Source: Annona cherimola | Taxonomy: Eukaryota; Streptophyta; Magnoliopsida; Magnoliales; Annonaceae | Reading direction: 5' to 3' | Length of the DNA stretch: 64,000 nucleotides | NCBI GenBank assembly: GCA_030490835.1 | Contig: CM059977.1 | Span: 12,304,765 to 12,368,764, forward strand | Shown: positions 49,026-61,078 of the stretch, in pieces | Layout of the letters: the number at the start of each line of letters is the position of its first letter | How positions within the stretch are numbered: the first letter of the stretch is position 1 | Translations under genes and position numbers: made by a program | The notes under the pieces: model-generated | Database searches by the model: none | What the model was told of the DNA's origin: nothing | What the model saw: only the letters and a program-made list of their open reading frames with translations

Positions 49026-49165
49026 AAAATAGCATGAGAAAAATGGTTGTTCTGCCCACTTTTTAAAATTTTAAGAAAATATTTGAAAATAAAAAAATAA
49101 AAATTGCTTATACGGCTACATGCTTGGTCCTGCATATGAACAAGAAAATAAAACGACATTAAAAA

Positions 49166-49644
49166 GGGAAAATTTCATATATACTCACGAATTTTACCTA
49201 TAATTCTACTGATATCCATGAATTTTTAAAAATTCTATATATACCCGCATATTTTACCTAAAATTTCACTTCTACTCACGCCGTTAGGAATCCATTAAAG
49301 GGACCGTTAGCATCCCTTTGAAATGACAAATATGCCCAAATTATAATATAATTTGAGATTAGTTTGCTCAAAACTAAATATTTAATTCAAATAATATGTA
49401 ATTTTATAACTTAAAAGTTCTAAAAATTCATTTGAATATAAATTTTTAGTAATACAATCATAATTAGGAATAGATATTTTTCTTCATTTTACAAGGGTGC
49501 TAACGATATTTTTAACGGATCTATAACAGTGTTAATATAAGTAGAATTTTATGCAAAATATGTGGGCATATGTGGAATTTTTGAAAGTTCGTGAATATAA
49601 GTGTAATTATGAGTAAAATTTATGGGTACGTATGAGATTTGCCC
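49166..49644. mobile_element. Long-TIR MITE (Mutator-like)
   Basis: 479 bp with imperfect terminal inverted repeats of about 120 bp: GGGAAAATTTCATATATACT at the left, AGTATATATGAAATTT-like complement at the right, ending GAGATTTGCCC. TTAAAAA flanks both sides (49159-49165, 49645-49651). Each TIR is itself built of repeating units (...ATATACCCRCATATTTTACC). Confidence 0.75.
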
Positions 49645-50668
49645 TTAAAAAGCGATTAAGCATTGACCATAGGATCTCGTTCAAGCAAGCTGATGAACTC
49701 AAACACCAGGTGGCAGCAGGGGAAGCTTATGCGTTATTGATATAAAAAATAAGAAAAAGTAATCCAACTTGGGTATTAGTTGGAAAGATTCGAATGTTTG
49801 GAAGCATAAATGTGGCCCATCCATATACTATTTTAGCATGGAATTAACAGCTGAGGAAAGATTTAATGGAAGTATGACATCACATTTCAATGTTGGAGTG
49901 TGGACTCTGCTTTAATTTGAAGCTTCTTCTCAGATCTTTTGCAGATTCTGTAAATAATGACCTTCTTGATTTGGCAAATTGAGGTTGTCTTCTTCCACCA
50001 TGTTTAATATATGCGTCATGGCTTCCATGTTTGCCACCATGTGGGTGGATTACGTGGCTTCTGATTCTTCAGCTTTTTATACTCACATGTTTGTCTTCAC
50101 TGGTATGCAGCAAGTCATTTCGCCCACAGAAATTTCAGCCTCAATTTTCTTTTTCTTTTTAAATAAATTTATCAAAACAAACAAACTAATGGAGATCCTT
50201 CACTCCCAAGCCTCATAAAAGTCTTGACTCTGGGAGGGTAATGGGATGCCATTAGGATTTTCATTAAGGACAGCAAAGGATTTCAGCACAAATGCGATTT
50301 ACAAACGGCACACTTTCAGTAGCTGCTTTTGAGATGTGCTCTTAACTTCAGTCCATGGTTGGTTTGGACCAAGCTCAGCTACGGCCACTGTTTCTTATTC
50401 CCCACAAAGGTTTCGCGTGTGGATCGCTAATTCTGGCTCAGTTTGGCCCAAAAATGGCGTTGGAGAAATTTGGTGCTTTGGAGACGTCCACAACAAAGGT
50501 AATATCAGAGAGTTCTGCTAACAGACCTTAATTTGTATTTTGTGGCCAACTTCTTGCAAGACAAACCCAAAAAAATCTTGGCATCGTCTACTAATTAATT
50601 AGTTGATTTTTTGTAGCATTTTCATATTTCATTAAGCAAAAATGAGAAGTACTCAAGAAATTCTGAAG
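49645..50668. other. Intergenic, no gene supported
   Basis: Mixed-composition sequence. The frames at 49979-50218 and 50336-50521 show no recognisable domain. No repeat is evident. Confidence 0.45.
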
Positions 50669-51008
50669 AATGTTTTAATGCACCCTGGTGCAAAAACCTC
50701 ATTTTTTTTCTAATATATTTAAAATTTCTTTTTATAAGATTGTTAATATAGTTGTATTTCATTTATAAGCCAAAATTTACCATTTTTGGGTATGTGTATA
50801 TATTTTTTTGATTTTTTAAAAACAAGGGTACTTTAGCCATTTTTAAGTGACTAAAATACCCTTTTTTAAAAAAATATATATTTTATATATTTTCGAAAAT
50901 TGTAAAACTTAATACACAAGTTAAATATAACTATATTAACAATCTTATAAAAAAATTTCAAAAAATATATAAAAAAATGAAGTTTGCACCCTAGTGCATT
51001 AAAACATT
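50669..51008. repeat. Core-palindrome family copy, nearly complete
   Basis: 340-bp fold-back from AATGTTTTAATGCACCCTGG to TAGTGCATTAAAACATT. The shared core is present (GTTAATATAGTTGTATTTCA, TTTACCATTTTTGG and complements). The centre lies at about 50840 (GGGTACTTTAG...CTAAAATACCC). Confidence 0.88.
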
Positions 51009-51020
51009 CTCCCTCAATTC

Positions 51021-52065
51021 TTTTTTTTTTTTGTTGAGAAAAGGCAAATCAATTCAACAGAGAAGAGTCCATACAAAGGGTATCCCTGATACAGTCCGAA
51101 GGAACCTCTTTCCAATAACCCCCCTCAGAATGGGTGAAGATAGAAAATTTGGCCAACTTGTGGGCTATTTCATTGGCGGTTTTGAAAATGTGGGAGAAAG
51201 ATAACCACTCGAAACCCTTTCACAGTCATTTACCCGGGTGATCAAATAACGAACGTTGGAGATGGCGGTGTCACTGCCCATCAACCAGCTAATGATCACT
51301 ATTGAATCGCTTTCAACTTCAGCCCATCTTATCTCCCTTTTCTCAAGCCAATGTAACCCTAAGAGAAGAGCATATGCTTCCATCCACAAGGGCGTATACA
51401 TATCTGGGATCGTCCAACTTTTATCTGCCAAGAAAGAGCCGTTATGATCTCTAAGGACCGCTCCATAGCCCATTCTCAAGGTATTGAGATTCTAAGCAGC
51501 ATCAACATTGAGTTTGACCCTTCCCTTAACCGGGGGTGTCCACCTAGAAGAGCTCATAGTGGAGTTGAAAGCTGCATCTTTTATCAAGTTGGTTGAGTGG
51601 AATCGGTGAAAGAAAATTTGAGCCCAATTAGTGATGTCTTTTAGATTGGGTTGAAGTCCTTCTGTAACTAGTTTGTTCCTGCAAACCATATTCTCCATTA
51701 GAGGACAATAAAAAAAGTAAGAGGAAAGGGGTCTTTTTGGGAGGAGAGAAAAGATAGCGATTCCCACATATGACGCATTGGGTGTGTAGAGATCGTGTGG
51801 AAATATAACACGGTGAAATATGACGAACACATCGGCACTCCCGAAAGATATGAAGAGTGTCCTCCGAAATTTGTTGGCTGAAGGGGTATTCAAGGGAAAT
51901 TGGGATTTCTCTATGAATAAGGTTTGCTCTGGTTGGGAGAGAATCATGTAGTAGACGCCATCCAAACAGCTGGACTTTATTTGGCACCTTGGTTTTGCAG
52001 ATGGCATGAGTTGATTGTTGGCTGGGCATCGTTTCCTCATTGGAGTGGGCAAGCTTATAGGCCAA
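51021..52065 (-). pseudogene. Decayed L1-type LINE, C-terminal zf-RVT and RNase H part
   Basis: On the minus strand, the zf-RVT-like VPNKVQLFGWRLLHDSLPTRANL is followed, after a frameshift, by WTPPVKGRVKLNVDAA, then an in-frame TAG, then GYGAVLRDHNGSFLADKSW...WMEAYALLLGLHW...VESDS (the D, E, D of an RNase H fold). A further frameshift leads to FKTANEIAHKLAKF and a stop near 51050. A poly(A) tail lies at 51033-51021. At least one stop and two frame changes make it non-functional. Weaker similarity may extend to about 52330. The reverse transcriptase part is missing. Confidence 0.85.
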
Positions 52066-54885
52066 TTTTACGCTAAAACACCCATTAGGCTCAGGATCCT
52101 AAAATATGCGGTCATCTTCATCGAGGCCGGCACGAGGTACATGTCTTATTTTCTCGCCAACAACTCGGAAAATGTTCTCCACTTGCTAATCACCATTCTA
52201 CAAAGCAAGAAAATGGTTCACCTTCACGTCATCATCCACATAATTAGGGAGAGGACCTGCTTTAACAATGGCGTCTACCGCTCAGCAAATTACTAATGGG
52301 TTCATCGAGTTCTACTTCAATGCAAGTACGGGTTTCCACTAATAAACTTTGTTGTTCTTGCCCACTTTGATGATGATAGGAAATCAACTCATTGCTTTTT
52401 TTTTTAATTAGCAAATCAAGTTTCATCCAAATAAAAAAATTTACCGGCCTCATCTAATAAATATAAATATTAATATAAATAATTTGCAAATATGCCTATA
52501 TAGTTCAACCATAATTGCAAATATACTTATATAATTTTAGAAATTAAAAATAACTACTGCATAATTTGACCGTCATTGCAAATATACTTACACAATTATG
52601 ACGCCTTTATTGCATCATTACAGCATATGTATATTTGTAAAAATATACAAATTATATCAATATATTTGCAATTTCGGAAAAGTTATTTAATTTGTATAGC
52701 AATCTTAAAGCTATTAATTCAACATTTAAATATTTAAAACATTCTTTCTATATGGATGAATAATTTTATTAGTTAACGTTTTAAGATATTTGTAAATCAA
52801 TCTAAGCATTTCCATATATAATTTATATATCATTATTTATTTTTAAGTAAGTAATCACTTAATTTTGTAATTGAAATGATTTTTGTTTTCATGATAAACA
52901 AGTGATATTAAATTAAATAACTGATTGGTTTGTAGTAAAAGACAATAGAATTTAAATTAGTAAAATAAATTAAAGTATCTGTTTTAATCAGCAGTGAATA
53001 TGCCAGCGGTCTAGGCTCCTTGGAAATTGGTTTAATGCTATATTAATTTATAAATTTAATTTGTTTATTGTGTTAGTCATTTAATCTTTAGAACCCTCAA
53101 AAATTTCTTATCAATGATAAATGCATTTTTAGCTAGAGAAATATAATCCGTTAATGCATTGAACAAGGAACTGACTCCCTTCACTGTGTCCTATTTTAAC
53201 GACCCATGGTGAGTCTACAGAGGTACGGAAGCATAATCCAAGCAGCAGCATAAATCATTTTATGCAACAAAAATTTACAAGGCTGCATAAGATATTAATA
53301 AAGTGTTTTTGCATACGTTGCATATTTTTTTGTCTCACTCGGATATTAAAGCTTCTCTATTCAAAGCCTATGTGGAGTTGACTGGGCAGCGAACCTTTAG
53401 CGACGAACTTATATGGTCGCTAAAACTATTTAGCGTGAGTGAATTCCATTGGAATCGCCTCCTAGCATATGCGTTCCAGGTATCTCTATCTCGACCATCT
53501 ATAAAAATAAACCTTCTTCTAGTGTTAAAGATAAACCATAATTTAAAAATATAAATGATACATCCATCTATCATAATTTAAAAATATATATGATTCATCA
53601 ATCTATCTTCAACCTTGTATAGCCGCAAGGACTGCCGGACTGATGTGATGAGCTCCATCATGATATCACACGATTCTGTGCATCCGCATACATATATTTT
53701 AAAGATTTCATTGATTTTCGTTTGCTTTTTCTACTAATTGGGAATTAATAGAATAGTGTTTCCAAAGTCGTTGCATTAAATATTTTGACTTGTTCATTTT
53801 TTTTTTTAAATGAAACTTGTTCATTTTTTAAATGTTAGTTGACCGCTTTATAGGGATGGTCAAAACCCACATGCATGAACAGGCCAATGCCAGTGCCCAA
53901 CATACATGGGAACATAATTCACGACCGTTTTGGTGACTTTTGGCTGTCTGATGAATACCAACTTAATCCGAATCCACTTCAAGGACCAAATGACGAGAAA
54001 GTCAAATCCCAAATTTTATTTATTATATTCGTACAATAATTATACGTTTGTTCCTGCAAATAAGTTGTCATTGGATGCTGATGATGGTTGATAACGTCGA
54101 ATAGAGAAAATAGAAGGTCCATGTCTCCTACAAGAATTTTACCATTGCATATTAAAAAAATAAAAAAAAGAAATAACGACTTAAAAAATCATTAATTGAA
54201 AAGAGAACGAATACGACTTTCAACTTTCAAAGCAGGGAATATGGATACTCGTCAAATAAATTGTATTATGAAATATGGGTTGCAATATCCTCAACTCCAC
54301 GACAGTCCGCCCCAATATTCTCATAAGATTGCTATAGCATTGCTACTCTAGCACGTAATTTTTATTTTTATTTTTATGGAGTACTCTAACACGTAATTAA
54401 GTTGATTGAAACTAAGCCATTAAATAAAACAATAAAGGCTGTGGATGCCCATGCCTCATGGGCATTGTCTAGTATTGATTGGATATTGTTAGTCAGAAAT
54501 TCGATGCATGATTTTAAGCCTATTAATTAACGTATTTGATTATCTCTTATATGTAAACATAAGGGGTCAAATGACGATCATAATTTGAAAATTTGTAATT
54601 CGGCATTCAAATTAATTCAACTTCTTTTGGTGCTTTATTTTATTACAGAAAAGACCAACGGATTAGCAGATCATGAATCCAATATATAGTAGTTATTAAC
54701 TGATCCTCCACGAATGCGATGGGAGCACACGTTACGATCCGCTGCAGTTGATTAATGAATTAGTTGCCCACAGCCCAAGAAAGTAATCCATTTTAAGTTT
54801 GTGCAGCGATTTAGTTGAAATATTTAGTTCTAAGCCCATGGAAGTAATTTTCAAACGCAGCGTTGTTATGAAATTCCTCTTCTAT
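52066..54885. other. AT-rich TE debris, no gene supported
   Basis: About 52480-52690 carries repeated GCAAATATACTTATATAATT-type units, also seen near 56750-56860. At 53390-53440, TTTAGCGACGA...TGGTCGCTAAA resembles the subterminal repeats of CACTA elements. The remainder has no recognised feature. Confidence 0.4.
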
Positions 54886-55434
54886 GTAATCCTTTCCATT
54901 TTAAATATCTAAATAATTAATAAAAGCTTTACTTTTTCCAATATATTTAACATCATTTATATTATAATGGAAACTCTTTTATTTGTCTAGTATCACTGTA
55001 TATATGCTTCATCTACAAACGTGTAAAATCAATGTAATAAAATAATTTAATATTAAATATCAAATTTAAGAAAATCAATATAATAAAATAATTTAATATT
55101 AAATATCAATTTTAAGTAGTATTTTCTACATCTAAACCATCTCAAATATCATAAATATGAGGATAAATGATTCTATAAAGTATTGTTATATTTTAATATA
55201 TATGTGAATGAATATGAGTATTTTCTTCTAATTTACATATAAATATGCTTATTTTGAGCAAATGTGGCCCATGTACGTATTTGATTTAGATGAAACTTGA
55301 TCTTTTAGCTAAAAAAATATTGTTAAATATAATGAATGAATTAGAATTTTTATTCGATTTTCATTAAATATTAAAATCTCGAAAATAGAGAGGGTTACAG
55401 GAACCACTTCTATATAATCCGGTTACATAGAAAC
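54886..55434. mobile_element. TIR element with TCTATGTAACC-type ends
   Basis: The left end has CTTCTATGTAATCC and the right end GGTTACATAGAAACG, inverted. The interior is AT-rich and contains a tandem pair of AAATCAATRTAATAAAATAA units (55027 and 55072). Related copies occur near 44.3-44.6 and 61.5-62.0 kb. Confidence 0.55.
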
Positions 55435-58011
55435 GAGTTTGATTTTTAAAAATTTAAACCATTCATGTTGTTTGAGATAATATTATTATACAGGCCTAGT
55501 TGAATCTTTTACTACTTTTTACAAAAGTGGAATAGTTTGGTTTGGGGCAATTAATGTGATTTTCTAAATCTAAACACATATCTTGTTTCTAAATATGTTT
55601 TGTATATTATAATAAAAATCATTTCAAAAACTAAAATTAAATTTGACAGTGAATAAATAGAAACTATATATGGATGTACACTATAAATGTTTTTAATTTA
55701 ACAACTTTTTAAAAATAAGAGAGCACGTTAAATATTTAACAAATAGATATGTTGCATGTAATCCTGAGTATTCAAAAAATATTTTTAAAAGAAAAGAACT
55801 TATCACTAAATCTGTTTTATCATAATTATTATAAATATTAATTTCATTAAAATTTCTAATAAAAATTTAACAAGTTAAAAGAATGCATGTAATGATCCTG
55901 AGCACGCTTATTATCCGTAGTTTGAACTTTGAAGATGCCATCCAATTTAGAAGGCCTATTCCCGGCTCTTATCCTAAGAGACCTGGATTAATCGTAACAA
56001 TTAATCCAACTTCATCCGCCTATGTAAACGGCACTTCTATTGAATGGAAAAAAAAAAAAAAAACGAGTGGATAGATCCGGCCTCCATGGGGCCACATAAT
56101 AGATGATCAGGACAAGTTCCGGAAAAAAGGGATGTTGTTCTCCCAACATGTGGGTGGCACCATTGAAATGCATGCACCAAGAGACTAGTGGCCCACCCAA
56201 TTGGTTGCTTTCATATCATCCCATCTACTAATTGAGATGTGTGGCCATCTCTTTCAAAAACGAGAGGGGCTTACGTAAACACGCTGTTCCAACTAGCTAG
56301 TGATATGAGCATTTATAGAATTTGGCTGTGGCAAGAGGAATTAGCACGATTTGAATTATGAACGTGTTGCATGGGCACTTCAAGGTGTGGGCTGGTATCA
56401 ATACACCCTCTTTTAATCAATGTTGTCACTTATCCCAAAAAAAAAAAAATTTGTTGTCAGGACCCAATCAGGGAATTAAATCAGTAAAGTTTAGTTCGAA
56501 CCAGTTATTGAAACCAGTTTCAACTGTAATTAGATTAAATTTTATAAGATATAATAATTCAAAACCTTTTTTAAAATTTTTTTCGTACTTATTTAAAATT
56601 TGAAACGTTTACAAAGAGTACTGATTTACTAGTTAAAGAAAATACTAATTTAAACGTTAATAGGTTCATAAAAAAGGAATATTATAGAAATTCACATCGT
56701 GAGCAGATGAATAGGAGTGGTAGTTAATACACATACACATATAATAATGGTTAATTTGTAAATATATCCGCATAGTTTGACTATAATTATAAATATATTT
56801 ACATAGATTCAGAAATTACAAATATTGTCCACATAATTTAGCCATAACTGCAAATATGTGTATATTTTTATTTTAAAATTTAAATACAAGGGTAATTTAG
56901 TAATTTTAAATTGTTGAAATAATTAAAATACCTTTTCGTTTAAAGCCAAAATAAATATATACAATATATACATAAATGGTAAAATTTAATTAGTTTATAG
57001 ATTAAATATAATTATATTAATAATTTTATAAATTTTTTTTTGGAGTGGTCTGAACTCTGAACTGATCAAACCTTGTTCATTTAGCCGGAGATTTAAAATC
57101 TGCTTTGATTGTTGGTTTAAGCTGTTATGATCCGATTAGCCAGAGTCACTAGATAACAAAGGCAAATCAGGTCAATCGATTCACCGGTATGATCAGGTCA
57201 GTAGATTCACTGATTTGATCCAGTAATCACAATAATGCTTCAAATCATAAGTCCATATTGGTTTACATGTCATATCTGTCGATGTTTTTAATTTAACTTC
57301 TACTTAATCATTTTAATTCAGTCTTTAATAAGTGGCTAAAAGTTGAACATGATCAAGTGCGAATCAATTGTGGTAAGAGATTGATTTTAAAAAAAGAAAA
57401 GTTTGGTAAGAGATGGAAGAAAGTGAGCAAAACAATATTTAGGGAGAACATTTATAAAAAATGAAAGTAATATGATATAATAGGAGTAATGATTAAGAGT
57501 AAAAAAAATAAAGATATAATAGACAAAATAATTTTATTCAAAAAATGATGAGAATGTAAAGGGAAAAATAGAAAAATAAATATAGTTAAAATGCATTATC
57601 ATATCAAAAGGTGAGCAAGACGCATTGATAAAAAATTTCCCATTTTACAAAAGACAAAGGGACCCTCAATATTTAAATTGCAGAAAGCTACTAAAATGAA
57701 GTGCCAAAGACAATGGATTCCACCAACAAAAAAGAAAAAGACAAATTTTCCAAATGTACCGTTAGGGGTGCTGGAAAGTTACAAAAAATATACAAAGTGA
57801 TAAAATGGAATGCGAATATGACGAGAAGATTAAAAGAGTCGGTTATCCAAAAATGAAAATTTATCTTGAAATCGAAAAAAGTGAAAAGATTATATATTGA
57901 AAAATGAGAAAGTTAAAATGAAATTTTTTTTGAAAATAAAAAATTATATGTCATTCACATCATATTCAAGCCATGCGGATGGGGACAAATCTGCCCTAAA
58001 CCTATTTATTC
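55435..58011. other. AT-rich intergenic sequence, no gene supported
   Basis: Includes an A-run at 56048-56062, a unit repeat at 56745-56870 and a degraded right arm of the core-palindrome family at about 56870-57040 (AAATGGTAAAATTTAATTAG, TTAATAATTTTATAAA). A short CAGGTCAATCGATTCACCGG repeat pair lies near 57170-57215. No coding signal. Confidence 0.45.
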
Positions 58012-58019
58012 CTCTAGCT

Positions 58020-58813
58020 AAGGGTGCAACTGAGTTCAGGTTGAATTGGGTTTAGGTGAACTCAAATTCAAACCCTAATATTAGAATTTGGGTTTGGATT
58101 GAAATTTAAGTTATTTTTAAACTAATAGAAGTTAAAATTATCAATAGAGATAATAGAATTTTTAAACATTATTGCATTTATCCATGAATAATTTATACAT
58201 GAATATATTTATATGACCTATGATATTTTTAGTTTTGATGAAAGTTGGTCTTTTAATTAAAAGATAATTCTAAATACGATTAACGTAATGAATTTATACA
58301 TAATAATCAGTGTCAGAAAAATAAATAAGATTATATAAAATTACTATCTAAAGTTTAATGAAAGTAAAACTTATAAATCTTGTAGTTAATTAATATATAT
58401 GCATACTTTTAAAGAGTAGATATATTTATAATTATTTACAAATAAAGTTAATGTAGATATAATATATTCAACTTTTATGGTCAAATATAAATAATATTTA
58501 GGTTTTATAATAAATATTTTATAATTTAATTAGATTATAATTATATGGAGTAATTTTTATTACAACTATAGTTGAAATACTTAATGTATAAATAAATATA
58601 AATATTTACTAAATTAAAGAGAATATCGAATTTAAATCAAGTTAGGTTTTGGTACCGGGTTGATGCAAACCTTGTATTGATTTCGTATTTTCTTGGATCG
58701 GATTGAAACCGAGTCTTATTTGAAAATTTTCAAAAATAAAATTCAAACTTAGTTTTGAAAGTAGGTCAGGTCGGGTAGATTCAAATTAACCTAGTATCAA
58801 GATGCACCGCTAC
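58020..58813. mobile_element. Second hAT-like element, diverged
   Basis: Left end AAGGGTGCAACTGAGTTCAG and right end ATCAAGATGCACCGCTACCC are the altered termini of the family at 35.6 kb. Flanks CCTCTAGCTA and CCCCTAGCTC share CTAGCT, suggesting a target duplication. The interior is AT-rich and non-coding. Confidence 0.55.
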
Positions 58814-58991
58814 CCCTAGCTCGCACTTCTATGTGACCATAAGGGAGGGAACTGCTCGATCATGGCTTGTTGAATTTCTACTTTAGTTAGGTGATATCAA
58901 CAGATTAGCAGTAATGGATCTAGTAATTTCTTATTTTTTAATCTTTATGAATATGGTGGCAATTATTCATCCCTTTTTCTTAATTTTAGAT

Positions 58992-59790
58992 TTAGAGTGT
59001 GTGTGGTATTTGACAAAAATTTTATAACTTTTGCATAACAACTTTTTCATGTAAATTTTTTTTGAAATAAGAGAAATGATGTAACATAATAAGGGTAATG
59101 ATAAGGAATAAAAAAGTTAAAATAGAAAGATGAGTTGTATAATATAGAAATGAATAAAGAGTAGGGTAGTTGTGAACAAAGATGTAAAAAATGATTAAAA
59201 ATAGAACAATTGTGGAGAGTGAAATATCTTATAATAATAATCTATGAAAATATCAAATGCACAATGCACTGGATAAGTTGAAATTACTAGATAGCAGTGC
59301 AAATGACTCTACAGTTTACAACCAGGGCTGCAAGCCATTTTCTATGTAATTTTAACGTGTTGGTGTTGTACTTTTAAGTTAATTAAATATTAATATTTAC
59401 CTTTAATTCATGTTGTTTTTATTCGGATGTAGTCGTGTAGGTGATGGATATTATTCTCAGCTAGGAAGCAATATTTTTATAATTCTTGTATTTAGATGGA
59501 AATAATGATAAAAGATATGTCTGAGAAGCAGTACAACTTTTGATGAAAATTTTTTATGTAAAAGTTTTTGAAGTAAAGAAAATAATATGATATAATATAA
59601 ATAATGATGATAGGTAAAAAAATAATGTTAAAATAGATATATTAGTTGTGTGAGTAATTATATAAAAATGATTGAAAAATAGAGAAATAATATGAAAATA
59701 TATAAAGAAATTATTAAAAAAAAAAGTATTTGAGGAGAATAAAAAAAATTTAATTAAAAAGTTTTAGCCGTAGCCAAACATGCTTTTGTA
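58992..59790 (-). mobile_element. Two reverse-orientation MITE-family copies
   Basis: About 58992-59245 and 59500-59790. Both read AAAACTTTTTNATG, AAGTTAAAATAGAAAGATGA-type and AAAATAGAACAATTGTGGAG-type words, the reverse complement of the family landmarks. Their ends are decayed. Confidence 0.55.
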
Positions 59791-59847
59791 TTAAAACTTT
59801 GTTAATTGAATAACGTGTATTTATATTTTATTTATCTTAAGATTTAG

Positions 59848-60125
59848 TCCTCGTTTGGTAACTTGGACAAGTGGAGTGAGGTGGGAAGGGATGGAAAACC
59901 TCTCGTCATCCTCATTTCTCCACAAATTATTTAATACCTTAATAATCCTAATTTTTCAATTTTTTTTCTACATTCTAATTATTTTTCCTTTCAACTGCAC
60001 TCTAACAACCCTATTTATTATAATTTTACCTCCATCATTTCATATTAATTATGTAAGTCTCAAAATATTCCATTTTTTTTTCTCATCATTCTCTACCGTA
60101 TGTCGCAGAAAATACATTACACGTT
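59848..60125 (+). mobile_element. MITE-like copy, degraded
   Basis: Begins CCTCGTTTGGTAACTTGG and shows CATTCTAATTATTTTTCC and CTCTAACAACCC in family-like order. The right terminus is unclear. Confidence 0.4.
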
Positions 60126-60365
60126 GACTGGGGCAGTGGATGCAATGCCCCCGTGAGAAAGTGATTAGCCATGCTGCTTCACATCAGCAGAAAGCATTTG
60201 TCAATGCCTTGAATCTGCGCCCGCAACGGTGCGGAAGCAATGCACCAATCACCAATACGCTTCAATGATTTCTCATGACCCTCATCTCCCCTCAATTCGA
60301 ACTCGGATACTCACGCGCACCACTAGTGGATACTCACGCGCAACCCTCACATGACACCAGAGGCT
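60126..60365. other. Unassigned non-AT-rich stretch
   Basis: About 240 bp of higher GC, with GGATACTCACGCGCA occurring twice 27 bp apart (about 60305 and 60329). No frame or domain is recognised. Confidence 0.4.
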
Positions 60366-60417
60366 CAAAAAGAGTACGGAATATTATTTTGTACTGCGAT
60401 ATACATTGTTTAAATTA

Positions 60418-60693
60418 GGGTATGTTTGTTTGGGGCTAAAATATGTCAACTAAAACTTTTTACTCTCCATAAGTACTTTATTTTTTAATTAATTTTTCAC
60501 ATTTTTCTATACAAACTACCCTACTTTTCAATCATTTTTACACAACTACCCGTACACCTAACCTATCTATTTTAATTTTATTCTCTTTATTCCTCATCAT
60601 TACCCCGATTATATTACATCATTTTCTATAAATTTGACAACTTCTACCCCCAAAACTTTTTATCAAAAGTTTTACCTCCAACCAAACACACCC
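60418..60693 (+). mobile_element. Complete MITE, reference copy of the TTA-flanked family
   Basis: 276 bp. Left terminus GGGTATGTTTGTTTGG and right terminus CCAACCAAACACACCC are inverted repeats. TTA flanks both sides (60415-60417, 60694-60696). The interior is pyrimidine-rich and non-coding. TTA duplication and size suggest PIF/Harbinger-derived (Tourist-type). Confidence 0.82.
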
Positions 60694-60834
60694 TTAGTAA
60701 CAAATTAATTGTTGCTGTCCATAAAAAGATTGTTGCTAATAGCCATCAACGATAAAAAAATTTGTTGCAAGTATATTGCAATGCGACGAAATCAATTTTT
60801 TCCTTTACAAATCTTTGTAGGTTAGGCAATACCA

Positions 60835-61078
60835 AAAACTTTTCAAATCAAGATTTTTTACTATCCACAATTATATTATTTTTTCATATTATTATATATA
60901 ACTACTATATTTTTCAATTATATCTATGCAACTATATGTACGACTAATCTATCTATTTTAACATTATTATTTTTCTTATTATGATTATTCACGTCATATT
61001 ATATCATTTTATCCTATTTCAAAAATTTTTACATTAAAAACTTTTTATCTAAAAATTTTGTAACTTCCTAAACAATAA
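60835..61078 (+). mobile_element. MITE-family copy, degraded
   Basis: AACTTTTCAAATCAAGATTT at the left and AAACTTTTTATCTAAAAATT, CTTCCTAAACA at the right, with the family interior between. The outer termini are lost. Confidence 0.5.

Noticed and set aside
51492..52052. LINE frames as functional genes
   Set aside because: A stop, frameshifts and absence of the reverse transcriptase show a decayed fragment.
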